DNA of 57,356 nt from an uncultured SAR86 cluster bacterium (GCA_902556355.1 CACDVW010000004.1:1-57356), one strand, 5' to 3'; counted from the first letter of the stretch, positions 36,792 to 44,341 are shown. Numbers and translations are program-made. The notes: generated from the letters alone by a model not told the origin.

Positions 36792-38360
36792 ATGATTTTT
36801 AACACATTAGATTGGATTATTGTAGGTCTTTATTGTATTGGTATTATCTCTCTCGCAACATATGTTTCAAGAACATCCATAGGCAAAGAAAGGACTGCAG
36901 AGGATTATTTTTTAGCAGGTCGCTCTCTTCCATGGTGGGCTATTGGTGCATCTTTAATAGCAGCAAATATTTCAGCTGAACAAATCATTGGTATGTCCGG
37001 ACAAGGCTTTGTAGTTGGAATGGCAATTGCAGTTTGGGAACTAACTGCAGCCGTTGCTTTAATAATAGTAGCTAAATTCTTTATTCCTTTATTCTTAGAA
37101 AAAAAGATTTATACAATGCCTCAGTTTTTAGAGGAAAGATTTGATAGAAGAGTAAGTCTAACCTTATCTTTATTTTGGCTAACTTTATATATTTTTATTA
37201 ATTTAACAACAGTCTTATGGCTTGGTTCATTAGCTATAAATACTCTGACAGGCTTATCTTTAATAAATGGTCTAATCTTATTAGCACTATTATCGCTTGC
37301 ATACTCTTTGTCTGGAGGTCTTAAGGCTGTTGCAATGACTGACATTGTCCAAGTTGTTCTTTTGATATTTGGAGGTCTCGCAGTTTCTTATATTGCATTG
37401 AATACAATCTCTAATGATGCAGGTGTTCTTAGTGGTTTAACTATTGTTTACCAAGAACTACCAGAAAAATTTGATATGATTCTTTCGCCAGATAATCCTT
37501 CATATGAAAATCTTCCTGGCATATGGATATTACTTGGTGCCGGGGTTTGGATTGGCCACATTTCTTATTGGGGATTTAGTCAGTACATAACCCAAAGAGC
37601 ACTTGCAGCAAAATCAGTTAATGAAGCACAGAAAGGCGTTATGTTTGCCGCCTATCTAAAACTATTAATGCCTTTTGTTATAGTTCTTCCTGGCATATGC
37701 GCCGCAATACTTTTTGCTGATATCGAGAAATCTGATCAAGCATACCCAACCATGATGTCTTTACTTCCTAATGGATTATTGGGTTTAACTTTTGCAGCTC
37801 TTATAGCTGCAATCGTTTCATCCCTAGCCTCTATGACAAATAGTATAAGCACTATTTTTACCATGGATATATATAGAAAATTTTCTAGAAATAATATTTC
37901 AGAATCTAAGTTAATTAGTATTGGCAGAAATACAGTTATCTTTTCATTATTAATAGCTGTAATAGTTGCAAAACCTTTACTAGGAAGCGTTGAGTCTATT
38001 TTTCAGCATATTCAAAACTTTACTGGATATTTCACACCAGGAATAGTTGTAATATTTTTAGTTGCGTTGTTTTGGAATAAAGCTACAACTCTGTCTACAT
38101 TGGTAGCAGCAATATCTTCTTTAATATTATCAATAGTGTTAAGTTTTGTTTATCCTGAATTACCATTCATACATAGAATGGGGATAGTTTTCTTTATCTC
38201 TGGATTTGCATGTTACATGACAGCCTTAATTCAAGGATATCAAGTACAGGCTAAGGCTATTGATTTAAAAGGAATAGATTTTAGAACCTCAAAATCTTTT
38301 AATATAAATACTTTTGTTATAGTTTTTATACTTGTGCTCATTTATACAACTTTAGGATAG
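36792..38360 (+). CDS. sodium:solute symporter (SSS/SGLT-type sugar transporter)
   Basis: A 522-residue inner-membrane carrier with about 13-14 helices. Family marks are RTAEDYFLAGRSLPWWAIGASL, AANISAEQIIGMSG, and ALAYSLSGGLKAVAMTDIVQ-like segments around residue 170-190, which place it among SGLT-like sodium/sugar symporters. It is the last gene of the glucan operon, with a GGAG ribosome-binding site, and would import the glucose or small glucan products released by GH97 and GH13. Confidence 0.92.
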   Translation: MIFNTLDWIIVGLYCIGIISLATYVSRTSIGKERTAEDYFLAGRSLPWWAIGASLIAANISAEQIIGMSGQGFVVGMAIAVWELTAAVALIIVAKFFIPLFLEKKIYTMPQFLEERFDRRVSLTLSLFWLTLYIFINLTTVLWLGSLAINTLTGLSLINGLILLALLSLAYSLSGGLKAVAMTDIVQVVLLIFGGLAVSYIALNTISNDAGVLSGLTIVYQELPEKFDMILSPDNPSYENLPGIWILLGAGVWIGHISYWGFSQYITQRALAAKSVNEAQKGVMFAAYLKLLMPFVIVLPGICAAILFADIEKSDQAYPTMMSLLPNGLLGLTFAALIAAIVSSLASMTNSISTIFTMDIYRKFSRNNISESKLISIGRNTVIFSLLIAVIVAKPLLGSVESIFQHIQNFTGYFTPGIVVIFLVALFWNKATTLSTLVAAISSLILSIVLSFVYPELPFIHRMGIVFFISGFACYMTALIQGYQVQAKAIDLKGIDFRTSKSFNINTFVIVFILVLIYTTLG

Positions 38361-38580
38361 TTATCTATAAATACTTTTGTAGATAGTGAGAATGACTTTC
38401 AGAACTTTTCTGTAACAGTTGATGAGATTATTAAGTTTTTAATAAATTAGAAAAGCCCATAACCTAAGTTACAGGCTTAATCATTAAACAGGACAATTCA
38501 ATGAATATGATCCTACACTATGGTGCATTTAGTTTTTGTCAAGTTACTAAAATTCCACCCATCACTATCACAACAACACT

Positions 38581-38606
38581 TTACCCCCTTTATAGGGGGG
38601 GGGTAA
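38581..38606. repeat. C5/G9 inverted repeat between cargo and element core
   Basis: TTACCCCC (38581-38588) can pair with GGGGGTAA (38599-38606). The right arm is part of a run of nine G at 38595-38603. It sits in the 300-base gap (38361-38660) between the SSS symporter and the ATPase gene, 55 bases past the ATPase stop. No gene is seen in the gap. It could be a bidirectional terminator, a replication site of the element, or a slippage-prone tract. Confidence 0.55.
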
Positions 38607-38660
38607 GTGTGTGTTTGATTTATAGTGTTTTGGGCAATTTTCAAACAAATACATAAAAAC

Positions 38661-39638
38661 CTATTTGTTTGATTGTTTTGAATCATCTATAAACCCTTGA
38701 TTTAATAACTTATTCCAAGCTCTATTTAAAACAACACCATAAGAGTTTGAATTGTTGTATTTTTTTCCAAAGGTATTTTCCGTGTTTGATTTTATTTCTT
38801 TTTTAGTCAATCCTTTCTTATTTAATCTGATAATTTCATCTTCTAATGGAGTTAGATTCTTACCAATTTCAACATATAAAGTATCTTGCTCATGAGCTAC
38901 AGTTCTTCTCATAACAAAAGGAATTGATGTTCCTTCAGCTTTAGATTTCATTTTTTCTCTATATAAATACATTTGGTCATCTCTACCTTTTTTAACTTTC
39001 AAAACAGTAGGGAAGTCATTGTGTTGTATTGATGAACCCATGATTCCTTTAGAAGCATTTTTACCAGCATGAGCAATAACTAGTATTGAACAAGTGTATT
39101 TAGAACCTTTAATCCAAGTTTTAAGATTCTTAATTGCTTTTCTAATAGCACCATCATCATTAATACTTTTTTCACCTAAAGATTGTGAAAGGGTGTCGAT
39201 AATAACTAGCTTTTCAAAATCGTTATACTGACCACAATCTGCCCAAGTAAAATGGTCTTCTTCATGTTCTTCTTCATGCCTATAGTTTGCAGTTAAATCT
39301 AAAGCCTCATCCTCAATAAGTAGGCTTTCTGAAATATCTTGGTTTGAATAACTTTCCTGAAGCAGACCTCTTATTCGTGGCACTAAATCCTCCATGTTCG
39401 TATCTGGACTGAAGATACGAACGCTCCCAGTCACCGTAGCTCCTAGTTCCTGAGAACCAGTTGCCACTTCTAACGCTATCTTCAACGATAGAAAAGTTTT
39501 GTACTGGTTCGTTGGTGCGTAAAGTATTACTATTTCTCCCATTGGGATTAAATTTTCTATTAGCCATCTTTTATTTACTCCTTCTTTAAGTTGTTGTTCT
39601 AGATAATTTAGATTTCTTGTCATTTTGTTTGTCCTCAT
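38661..39638 (-). CDS. RepA-like AAA/RecA-fold ATPase
   Basis: A 325-residue P-loop ATPase of the AAA_25/RepA type found as the replication helicase in plasmids, phages and satellites. The Walker A is a variant, LYAPTNQYKT, with Lys47. Walker B is about residues 142-150 (KLVIIDTLSQSLG), and SILVIAHAGKNASKGIMGSS follows. The C-terminus looks like a small DNA-binding segment (LTKKEIKSN). It overlaps the AlpA-like gene by 53 bases on the same strand. Starts at 39638 or at the ATG five codons later are both possible. Confidence 0.8.
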   Translation of the reverse strand: MRTNKMTRNLNYLEQQLKEGVNKRWLIENLIPMGEIVILYAPTNQYKTFLSLKIALEVATGSQELGATVTGSVRIFSPDTNMEDLVPRIRGLLQESYSNQDISESLLIEDEALDLTANYRHEEEHEEDHFTWADCGQYNDFEKLVIIDTLSQSLGEKSINDDGAIRKAIKNLKTWIKGSKYTCSILVIAHAGKNASKGIMGSSIQHNDFPTVLKVKKGRDDQMYLYREKMKSKAEGTSIPFVMRRTVAHEQDTLYVEIGKNLTPLEDEIIRLNKKGLTKKEIKSNTENTFGKKYNNSNSYGVVLNRAWNKLLNQGFIDDSKQSNK

Positions 39639-39789
39639 TAATTATTTTTTGAATAGATTGAGCAGGGATCATTATTTTCTTCCCAAACTTAAAACTTTTT
39701 AGCTGTCCTGAATTTACTAGGTTATAGGTTGTATTCATTCCACAGCCTAGAGCTTCAGCAGTCTCTTTAATTGTGTATGCGATTTTCAT
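39586..39789 (-). CDS. AlpA/excisionase-like helix-turn-helix protein
   Basis: A 67-residue MerR-fold DNA-binding protein, with YTIKETAEALGCGMNTTYNL as helix-turn-helix, GKKIMIPAQSIQKII as the wing, and a lysine-rich tail. Such proteins act as excisionases or as master regulators of integrated elements. It is first in the leftward operon with the ATPase, divergent from the gene at 39906, and next to two palindromes at 39832-39883 that it may bind. Confidence 0.78.
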   Translation of the reverse strand: MKIAYTIKETAEALGCGMNTTYNLVNSGQLKSFKFGKKIMIPAQSIQKIINEDKQNDKKSKLSRTTT

Positions 39790-39831
39790 TTTTTATTCCT
39801 TTTTAAATAAATTTAAATAACAGTTGCATCT

Positions 39832-39883
39832 TATTTGAAAATCAAATATATTTAAAACACTTAATAGTTTAAAAGTGTTTAAA
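39832..39883. promoter_or_regulatory. two palindromes in the divergent control region of the element core
   Basis: TATTTGAAAATCAAATA (39832-39848) is a perfect 17-base palindrome. TTTAAAACACTT (39851-39862) and AAGTGTTTAAA (39873-39883) form a second dyad. Both lie between the AlpA-like gene (leftward) and the 294-residue gene (rightward). They are good candidates for operators of an on/off switch for the element. Confidence 0.5.
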
Positions 39884-39905
39884 TGTTTAAGAAAAGGACA
39901 ATCAA

Positions 39906-40790
39906 ATGGAAATTAGATATCAAATTAAAACAAGAAATATAAGTCAAAAATACTGGTTTGAAAGAGAAGGTAACGACTTTGTTCTAAAAGCACATAATAA
40001 ATCTACAAATCGATACAAAGGAGCCTTAAAGGAAGCAGGGATGCTTTTTACTGAATCAGATACTCCTTTATATGAGGAGTTTTTGGATATATTAAAACCT
40101 TTAAGCTCTCATGGAATATTTAGACAAAATTGGTTAGATATATGTAATCCAACGTCTAAAAAATATGATGAGCAAATTTGTTCTGAGGTTATGGAAGCAA
40201 TTACTGATCATGCATCAATTTTTGGAATGGCTTTCCATCCAAAACCTACAGCAAAAATACTAAAGGATTTTGGTAATGGAATGTTTATACCCGAGGTTGC
40301 TTATAAAACAGGTGCTAATGGAAAATTAAAATCAGATGTGTATCCAAGAGAAGCAACACTAAGAAATATATTGCTTCATGCTCATGTTTTATATGACTCA
40401 TTAACTTATACAAAAGAACAATTCTTAGAAGATGATGTTTTAACAACATATTTTAATCAATTAGGACAACCTCAAATTGTTGCCCATCCAGCAGGTCTAT
40501 CTATTTGGGTAGAAGGTTATTGGGAGTCTGTATGGTTCAGCTATTCAATAGATAAGAGAAGATTGCATGCAGGATATTGTGGATATTGTGATGCGCCTGT
40601 CATTAGAACAAAAAAAGCAGGTTTTTGTGACAACAAATGTAAATCTGCATATCACAACAATAAAAACAAAGAAGTTGCTAAAGCAAAAAGAATCATGAAA
40701 AAAGCTACTTTGGGTGATGTTCTAAAAGATCCCAAGGTTGCTAACGCGTTTAAATTATTGGAGGAAGCTATAAAAAATGATAATAAGTAA
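39906..40790 (+). CDS. unknown element-core protein with C-terminal zinc finger
   Basis: A 294-residue protein I do not recognise. The first 220 residues have no familiar motif. Near residue 225 comes CGYCDAPVIRTKKAGFCDNKC, a four-cysteine zinc-binding motif similar in spacing to CGNR and MYM/FCS-type fingers, then a basic stretch HNNKNKEVAKAKR that could contact nucleic acid. It is first gene of the rightward core operon and overlaps the next gene by 14 bases. A role in regulation or replication of the element is inferred from position. Confidence 0.6.
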   Translation: MEIRYQIKTRNISQKYWFEREGNDFVLKAHNKSTNRYKGALKEAGMLFTESDTPLYEEFLDILKPLSSHGIFRQNWLDICNPTSKKYDEQICSEVMEAITDHASIFGMAFHPKPTAKILKDFGNGMFIPEVAYKTGANGKLKSDVYPREATLRNILLHAHVLYDSLTYTKEQFLEDDVLTTYFNQLGQPQIVAHPAGLSIWVEGYWESVWFSYSIDKRRLHAGYCGYCDAPVIRTKKAGFCDNKCKSAYHNNKNKEVAKAKRIMKKATLGDVLKDPKVANAFKLLEEAIKNDNK

Positions 40791-40992
40791 TATAGAAAAG
40801 AACCTTGATACTGTCGAAACAATATCAGGTAAGGAGCTAGCTAAGAGATGGGGTGTATCTCATAAAAGTATTGAGAACAGAAGATATAGAAATGATACAC
40901 CTGCATACTTCAAGATAGGTGGCAAAGTCAGATATGACCTTCAAGATGTAAGAAGGTTTGAGCAGAAATGCTATGTTGACTCAAGAAGATGA
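40777..40992 (+). CDS. small helix-turn-helix protein (excisionase-like)
   Basis: A 71-residue protein with SGKELAKRWGVSHKSIENRR as a helix-turn-helix and YFKIGGKVRYDLQDVRRFEQ as the wing, typical of element excisionases. A GGAGG ribosome-binding site is positioned before the ATG inside the upstream gene. It is followed by a four-base ATGA overlap with the nuclease gene. It may direct the integrase toward excision. Confidence 0.75.
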   Translation: MIISNIEKNLDTVETISGKELAKRWGVSHKSIENRRYRNDTPAYFKIGGKVRYDLQDVRRFEQKCYVDSRR

Positions 40993-41489
40993 AATTACCT
41001 GCAACTAGAAAAGAAGCATTAAAGTTAGGTATTAAGTTTTATAAAACCAATAAACCTTGCAAACACGGTCATAACTCAAAAAGATATACAAGTTCAAAAG
41101 GTTGCTATGAATGTGTTAAAGCAACTTGGGATGAATCTAATCAACGCAAGAAAGATCGTTACGATAAAAATTGGGTTCAAGAATTATTAAAAAGAAAAAA
41201 CTATGTTCTTAAAGCTACCTATAACATGAATTTTATGGATTATAGAAACATAGTTGCTTCACAAAATTATAAATGTCCTTTGTGTCTTAAAAATGAAACC
41301 TTTATGGAAGATTATCAACTTAGAAATAAAGCTAAGGGTTATCTAGGTGATTTAGTTGTAGATCATTGTCATAAGTCAGGAAAGGTTAGGGGTGCTTTAT
41401 GTCAGGACTGTAATAGAGCATTAGGTGGTTTTAAGGATGATATAAACATTTTAAGTAGAGCTATTGAATATTTGGAGGAAAGAGGGTGA
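40989..41489 (+). CDS. HNH/recombination endonuclease VII-like protein
   Basis: A 166-residue nuclease. It has CPLC (Cys96, Cys99), the catalytic DHCH at 125-128, and CQDCN (Cys138, Cys141, Asn142), the order of endonuclease VII of phage T4, which resolves branched DNA. An N-terminal CKHGH...CYEC segment (residues 24-42) may be an extra zinc site. It lies between the small HTH gene and the integrase, overlapping both by four bases, so it is co-expressed with the recombinase. Confidence 0.85.
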   Translation: MKLPATRKEALKLGIKFYKTNKPCKHGHNSKRYTSSKGCYECVKATWDESNQRKKDRYDKNWVQELLKRKNYVLKATYNMNFMDYRNIVASQNYKCPLCLKNETFMEDYQLRNKAKGYLGDLVVDHCHKSGKVRGALCQDCNRALGGFKDDINILSRAIEYLEERG

Positions 41490-42592
41490 ATCTAACTAAA
41501 CATAAAGATGGCTATAGAGTCTTTTGTGAGAAAACCATAAATGGTACAAGACATAGAAAAACTGTTTTTGTTAAGAACAAAAGAGAAGCTAAATTATTTG
41601 AAGCTGAGTTTATTGCTAATCTAAATAAGGGCAAGGCAAGCCCAACAATGCGATTAGACCTATATGGTCAGAACTATATTAATAATCTTGATGGTTTAGA
41701 ACAAAGAACTATAGATAGCTATCAGTGTGCTTTTAACAGAATCAAACCATATATCAAATATAAACTAAATGAAGTTAATGCAGATATATGGGTCTCTATC
41801 TATAACAAGCTAAAAAGAAAGGAATTAGCACCAAGAACTATTAAACATACTTTTAGAATCATGAAGATGATATGTGATCGTGCTGAAAACGTATATGGAA
41901 TAAAAATGGGACATGGTAAGTTCAAAACCACCGTTAGATTAAAGGTAGAAGATATAGATGATCCAAAAGCACTTGATTTAGATCAACAACAACTTCTTAT
42001 AAATTACCTAACTGACCATAAAGAAGAAAATGAAATCATGTATCAGACATTTATTTTTTGTTTAATTGGTATCTATACAGGTATGAGAACTGGTGAAATA
42101 GGTGCATTAACATGGAAGGATATAGATTTGTTTAATAAAACAATTGATATAAACAAAGCTATCTCTAAATCTTCAACAGGAGAGTTTATCAAAGAGCCTA
42201 AAACTAAACATAGTATTAGGAAGATAACTATTCATGATATTGCTGTAAAAGAGCTTAGAAAATATAAAGAACATTTAGAATCAATTGGTATAGTTCATCA
42301 TTTGTCTTCATGGATTTTTATTAATCATAGTGATCCTAAAAGTCATACACCTGTAACTGTATGGTCTAAAAGAGTTCCTAAGGTCATGAAGGATGTTGGT
42401 ATAAGAGGTTTCTCTGCACATTCACTAAGACATACACATGCTTCAAATCTGTTAATGAATAACTGTCCTGTAGTTCAGGTTGCAAATAGATTAGGGCATA
42501 AAGATGCTACTGTTACTCTAAAAGTCTATGCAAGTTTCATAGAACAATTAGGTGTAGACTTTAATGAATATATGCCTAAAATACACGCTTGA
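41486..42592 (+). CDS. int: tyrosine-type integrase
   Basis: A 368-residue phage-type tyrosine recombinase. A basic N-terminal arm-binding domain (about 1-50) precedes a core-binding domain (55-155) and a catalytic domain. All key residues are visible: Arg201 in GMRTGEIGALTW, Lys near 239-241, His312 and Arg315 in HSLRHTH, His338 in LGHK, and nucleophile Tyr348. The start is GTG at 41486 overlapping the nuclease stop. The gene ends 112 bases before the tRNA-Ser, the usual place for an integrase of a tRNA-targeting element. Confidence 0.96.
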   Translation: MNLTKHKDGYRVFCEKTINGTRHRKTVFVKNKREAKLFEAEFIANLNKGKASPTMRLDLYGQNYINNLDGLEQRTIDSYQCAFNRIKPYIKYKLNEVNADIWVSIYNKLKRKELAPRTIKHTFRIMKMICDRAENVYGIKMGHGKFKTTVRLKVEDIDDPKALDLDQQQLLINYLTDHKEENEIMYQTFIFCLIGIYTGMRTGEIGALTWKDIDLFNKTIDINKAISKSSTGEFIKEPKTKHSIRKITIHDIAVKELRKYKEHLESIGIVHHLSSWIFINHSDPKSHTPVTVWSKRVPKVMKDVGIRGFSAHSLRHTHASNLLMNNCPVVQVANRLGHKDATVTLKVYASFIEQLGVDFNEYMPKIHA

Positions 42593-42610
42593 GATTGAAA
42601 AACTAATGAT

Positions 42611-42628
42611 ATCCCACAAAAATCCCAC
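42611..42628 (+). promoter_or_regulatory. candidate integrase arm-type sites (repeated ATCCCAC)
   Basis: ATCCCACAAAAATCCCAC at 42611-42628 contains two ATCCCAC units 11 bases apart. The same double motif sits about 100 bases inside repeat copies A (21915-21936) and B (27843-27864). Its presence at both ends of the element, each about 80-100 bases from the tRNA core, is what integrase arm sites look like. Confidence 0.55.
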
Positions 42629-42672
42629 TAATGGATTTAGAAGGAAGTCTTAGAAATCTCAAAACTGTTTAG

Positions 42673-42694
42673 AAACCCTATAGCTATAGGGTTT
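42673..42694. promoter_or_regulatory. 22-base perfect palindrome ahead of tRNA-Ser
   Basis: AAACCCTATAGCTATAGGGT plus TT reads the same on both strands. The left half matches the AAACCCTATA motif before copies A and B at the same distance from the tRNA start. It could be the -10 region of the tRNA promoter supplied by the element, a recombination-directionality site, or a hairpin that shields the tRNA from integrase-operon transcription. Confidence 0.5.
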
Positions 42695-42703
42695 TCAGAA
42701 TCA

Positions 42704-42795
42704 GGAGGGATGGCAGAGTCTGGTTTATTGTAACGGTCTTGAAAACCGTCGTGCTTTCATCGGCACCGTGGGTTCGAATCCCACTCCCTCCGCCA
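42704..42795 (+). tRNA. tRNA-Ser (anticodon TGA)
   Basis: A complete 92-base gene. Acceptor GGAGGGA pairs with TCCCTCC, followed by discriminator G and encoded CCA (42793-42795). The anticodon arm ACGGT-CTTGAAA-ACCGT has anticodon TGA. A long variable arm follows (GTGC...GCAC region), typical of serine tRNAs, and the T arm contains GTTCGAATC. It is the attachment target of the islands on its 5' side. The next gene begins 13 bases later. Confidence 0.97.
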
Positions 42796-42808
42796 TTTGG
42801 TAAACGCA

Positions 42809-43228
42809 ATGTCAGATAATAATAAAGATATATCAGAGTTCTTTAGAGAAGTTCCACCATTTTTAAAAGTATTTAATATTATAAAAGCATACCCAATAGA
42901 TGATGATGAATTTGTTGTTGAGTTTAGTCCTGGTGAAGAATTAACCCATTCAAATGGGATGGTTGTGCAAGGTGGTTTTGTAACTGGCATGCTTGATTGC
43001 TGCATGGCTCAATTTTTAATTTATAAAGCTAAAGGTAAACAGATCCCACTAACATTAGATATAGATGTTAAGTTTTTGAGACCATGTGCACCAGGTCCAC
43101 TAAAGACTGTTGCAAATATAACAAAAGAGGGCAAATCTATCTGTTTTACTGAAGCTGTCTTGTATCAAAATGATAAAATAATAGCCACATCATCAGCTAC
43201 TAATAAGATGGTTGATAGTCCTTTTTAA
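42809..43228 (+). CDS. PaaI-type hotdog-fold thioesterase
   Basis: A 139-residue hotdog-fold acyl-CoA thioesterase-like protein. Motifs are the N-terminal DDEFVVEF strand, MVVQGGFVTGMLDCCMA as the hotdog helix region with the usual GG, and LTLDIDVKFLRPCAPG followed by EGKSICFTEAVLY. The ATG at 42809 is chosen over a TTG at 42797, which would lie two bases after the tRNA CCA. No ribosome-binding site is apparent. The gene may be read through from the tRNA promoter. Confidence 0.8.
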   Translation: MSDNNKDISEFFREVPPFLKVFNIIKAYPIDDDEFVVEFSPGEELTHSNGMVVQGGFVTGMLDCCMAQFLIYKAKGKQIPLTLDIDVKFLRPCAPGPLKTVANITKEGKSICFTEAVLYQNDKIIATSSATNKMVDSPF

Positions 43229-43243
43229 GATATACTTTTTGCT

Positions 43244-44341
43244 ATGGATGACGAAAAGTTGGACAAGCTCTTAGAATATATCAAACCTGATAACACATTT
43301 GATAATACAAATCACCCACCAGCTCCTGATTATTCCAATCTAGATAATTGGGCTGCTTATCCTGAAAAAGACGGCCAGCAATTTTATTTACCAGACGCAT
43401 CGTTACCATTAAATAAAGACAGTAATGACGTAGACGTTTTCTATATACATCCAACAGGATTTTTTGAAAAAACATGGAATTCTTTTATGGAAAAAGATCG
43501 TGCTGCTTATGAAAGAACTGAAATGATGTTGGGTAATCAAGTTTCTGCATTTAATGATAGTTGTAATATTTATGCTCCTGAATATAGACAAGCGACTTAC
43601 TATTCATATTTTTGTAAAAATTCAGATGGTATGTTAGCTCATGACCTAGCATTTGAGGATATTTTAAATTCATTTAACTATTTCATCGAAAATTTTAATA
43701 ACAATAAACCCTTTATTATTATGTCTCATAGTCAAGGAGCTCTCCACGCTCAAAGACTTATATCTAAATATATTCAGGGCACAAAATTACAGAGAAGAAT
43801 GATATGTGCATATGTTATCGGTTATATCATCCCAGATAATCTATATGAAGAATTATTTCCATTGATTCCAAAATCTCAATCCTCCACAGATACTAATTGT
43901 CTTATTTCCTGGTCAACAGTGGTCGAGGGATTTAAACGACAGCGAGTAAGAACTATTTTTTGGACTCCTTCAGGATGGACTATTCAATATATGGACCAAA
44001 AAATATATTCAACCAATCCCTTTACATGGATGAATGATAATAATTGGCATAAACCTTCAGATTGTCATAGCGCTGTTATAACTAAATCACCAAATTATGA
44101 TTTTGCTGATAGACTTTCTATAAAACATTCTGGAGCTAAGAAAAGCTTGAGATATAGCAGTGTTCAAGACTTTTCCGTCTCTTTGAATGCTGATAATGGT
44201 TTGTTAGAAGCAAGGGGTCCATTAGTTGATCGAATGAAGAAAATTAGATACTTTACTGGTGATTTACACAGTTATGACGTCATGCTTTTTTGGGGCAGTC
44301 TTAGGCAAAATATTAAAGATAGAATAAATGCGTTTTTATAA
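43244..44341 (+). CDS. DUF3089 family alpha/beta-hydrolase-like protein
   Basis: A 365-residue protein of the DUF3089 family, with DVFYIHPTGFF, SCNIYAPEYRQATYYSYF, and the nucleophile elbow IMSHSQGALHA. No signal peptide is evident. The enzymatic substrate is unknown for the family. It starts 15 bases after the thioesterase and overlaps the next hydrolase by 14 bases, so these genes form one operon. Confidence 0.82.
   Translation: MDDEKLDKLLEYIKPDNTFDNTNHPPAPDYSNLDNWAAYPEKDGQQFYLPDASLPLNKDSNDVDVFYIHPTGFFEKTWNSFMEKDRAAYERTEMMLGNQVSAFNDSCNIYAPEYRQATYYSYFCKNSDGMLAHDLAFEDILNSFNYFIENFNNNKPFIIMSHSQGALHAQRLISKYIQGTKLQRRMICAYVIGYIIPDNLYEELFPLIPKSQSSTDTNCLISWSTVVEGFKRQRVRTIFWTPSGWTIQYMDQKIYSTNPFTWMNDNNWHKPSDCHSAVITKSPNYDFADRLSIKHSGAKKSLRYSSVQDFSVSLNADNGLLEARGPLVDRMKKIRYFTGDLHSYDVMLFWGSLRQNIKDRINAFL

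Larger units (their letters stand above)
27702..42703 (+). mobile_element. Island 2: integrative element in tRNA-Ser carrying an alpha-glucan utilisation locus
   Basis: A 15-kb unit runs from copy B to the intact tRNA-Ser. The left part is sugar-uptake cargo (SemiSWEET, AraC regulator, TBDR, GH97, GH13, esterase, SSS symporter). The right part is an element core: RepA-like ATPase, AlpA-like regulator, unknown protein, HTH protein, endonuclease VII-like protein, and a tyrosine integrase 112 bases before the tRNA. The tRNA 5' half at each end is the probable att core. The sequence directly shows the repeats and the integrase; the single-element reading is inferred. Confidence 0.75.

Noticed and set aside
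38361..38660. A left-hand tRNA-Ser fragment at the start of the element core, which would make the core a separate third island.
   Set aside because: No match to the tRNA 5' half was found in this gap; the nearest left copy is at 27702, so cargo and core are treated as one island.
39313..39567. An 84-codon ORF overlapping the RepA-like ATPase on the same strand.
   Set aside because: The overlapping frame encodes the conserved P-loop protein; this alternative has no domain and no ribosome-binding site.
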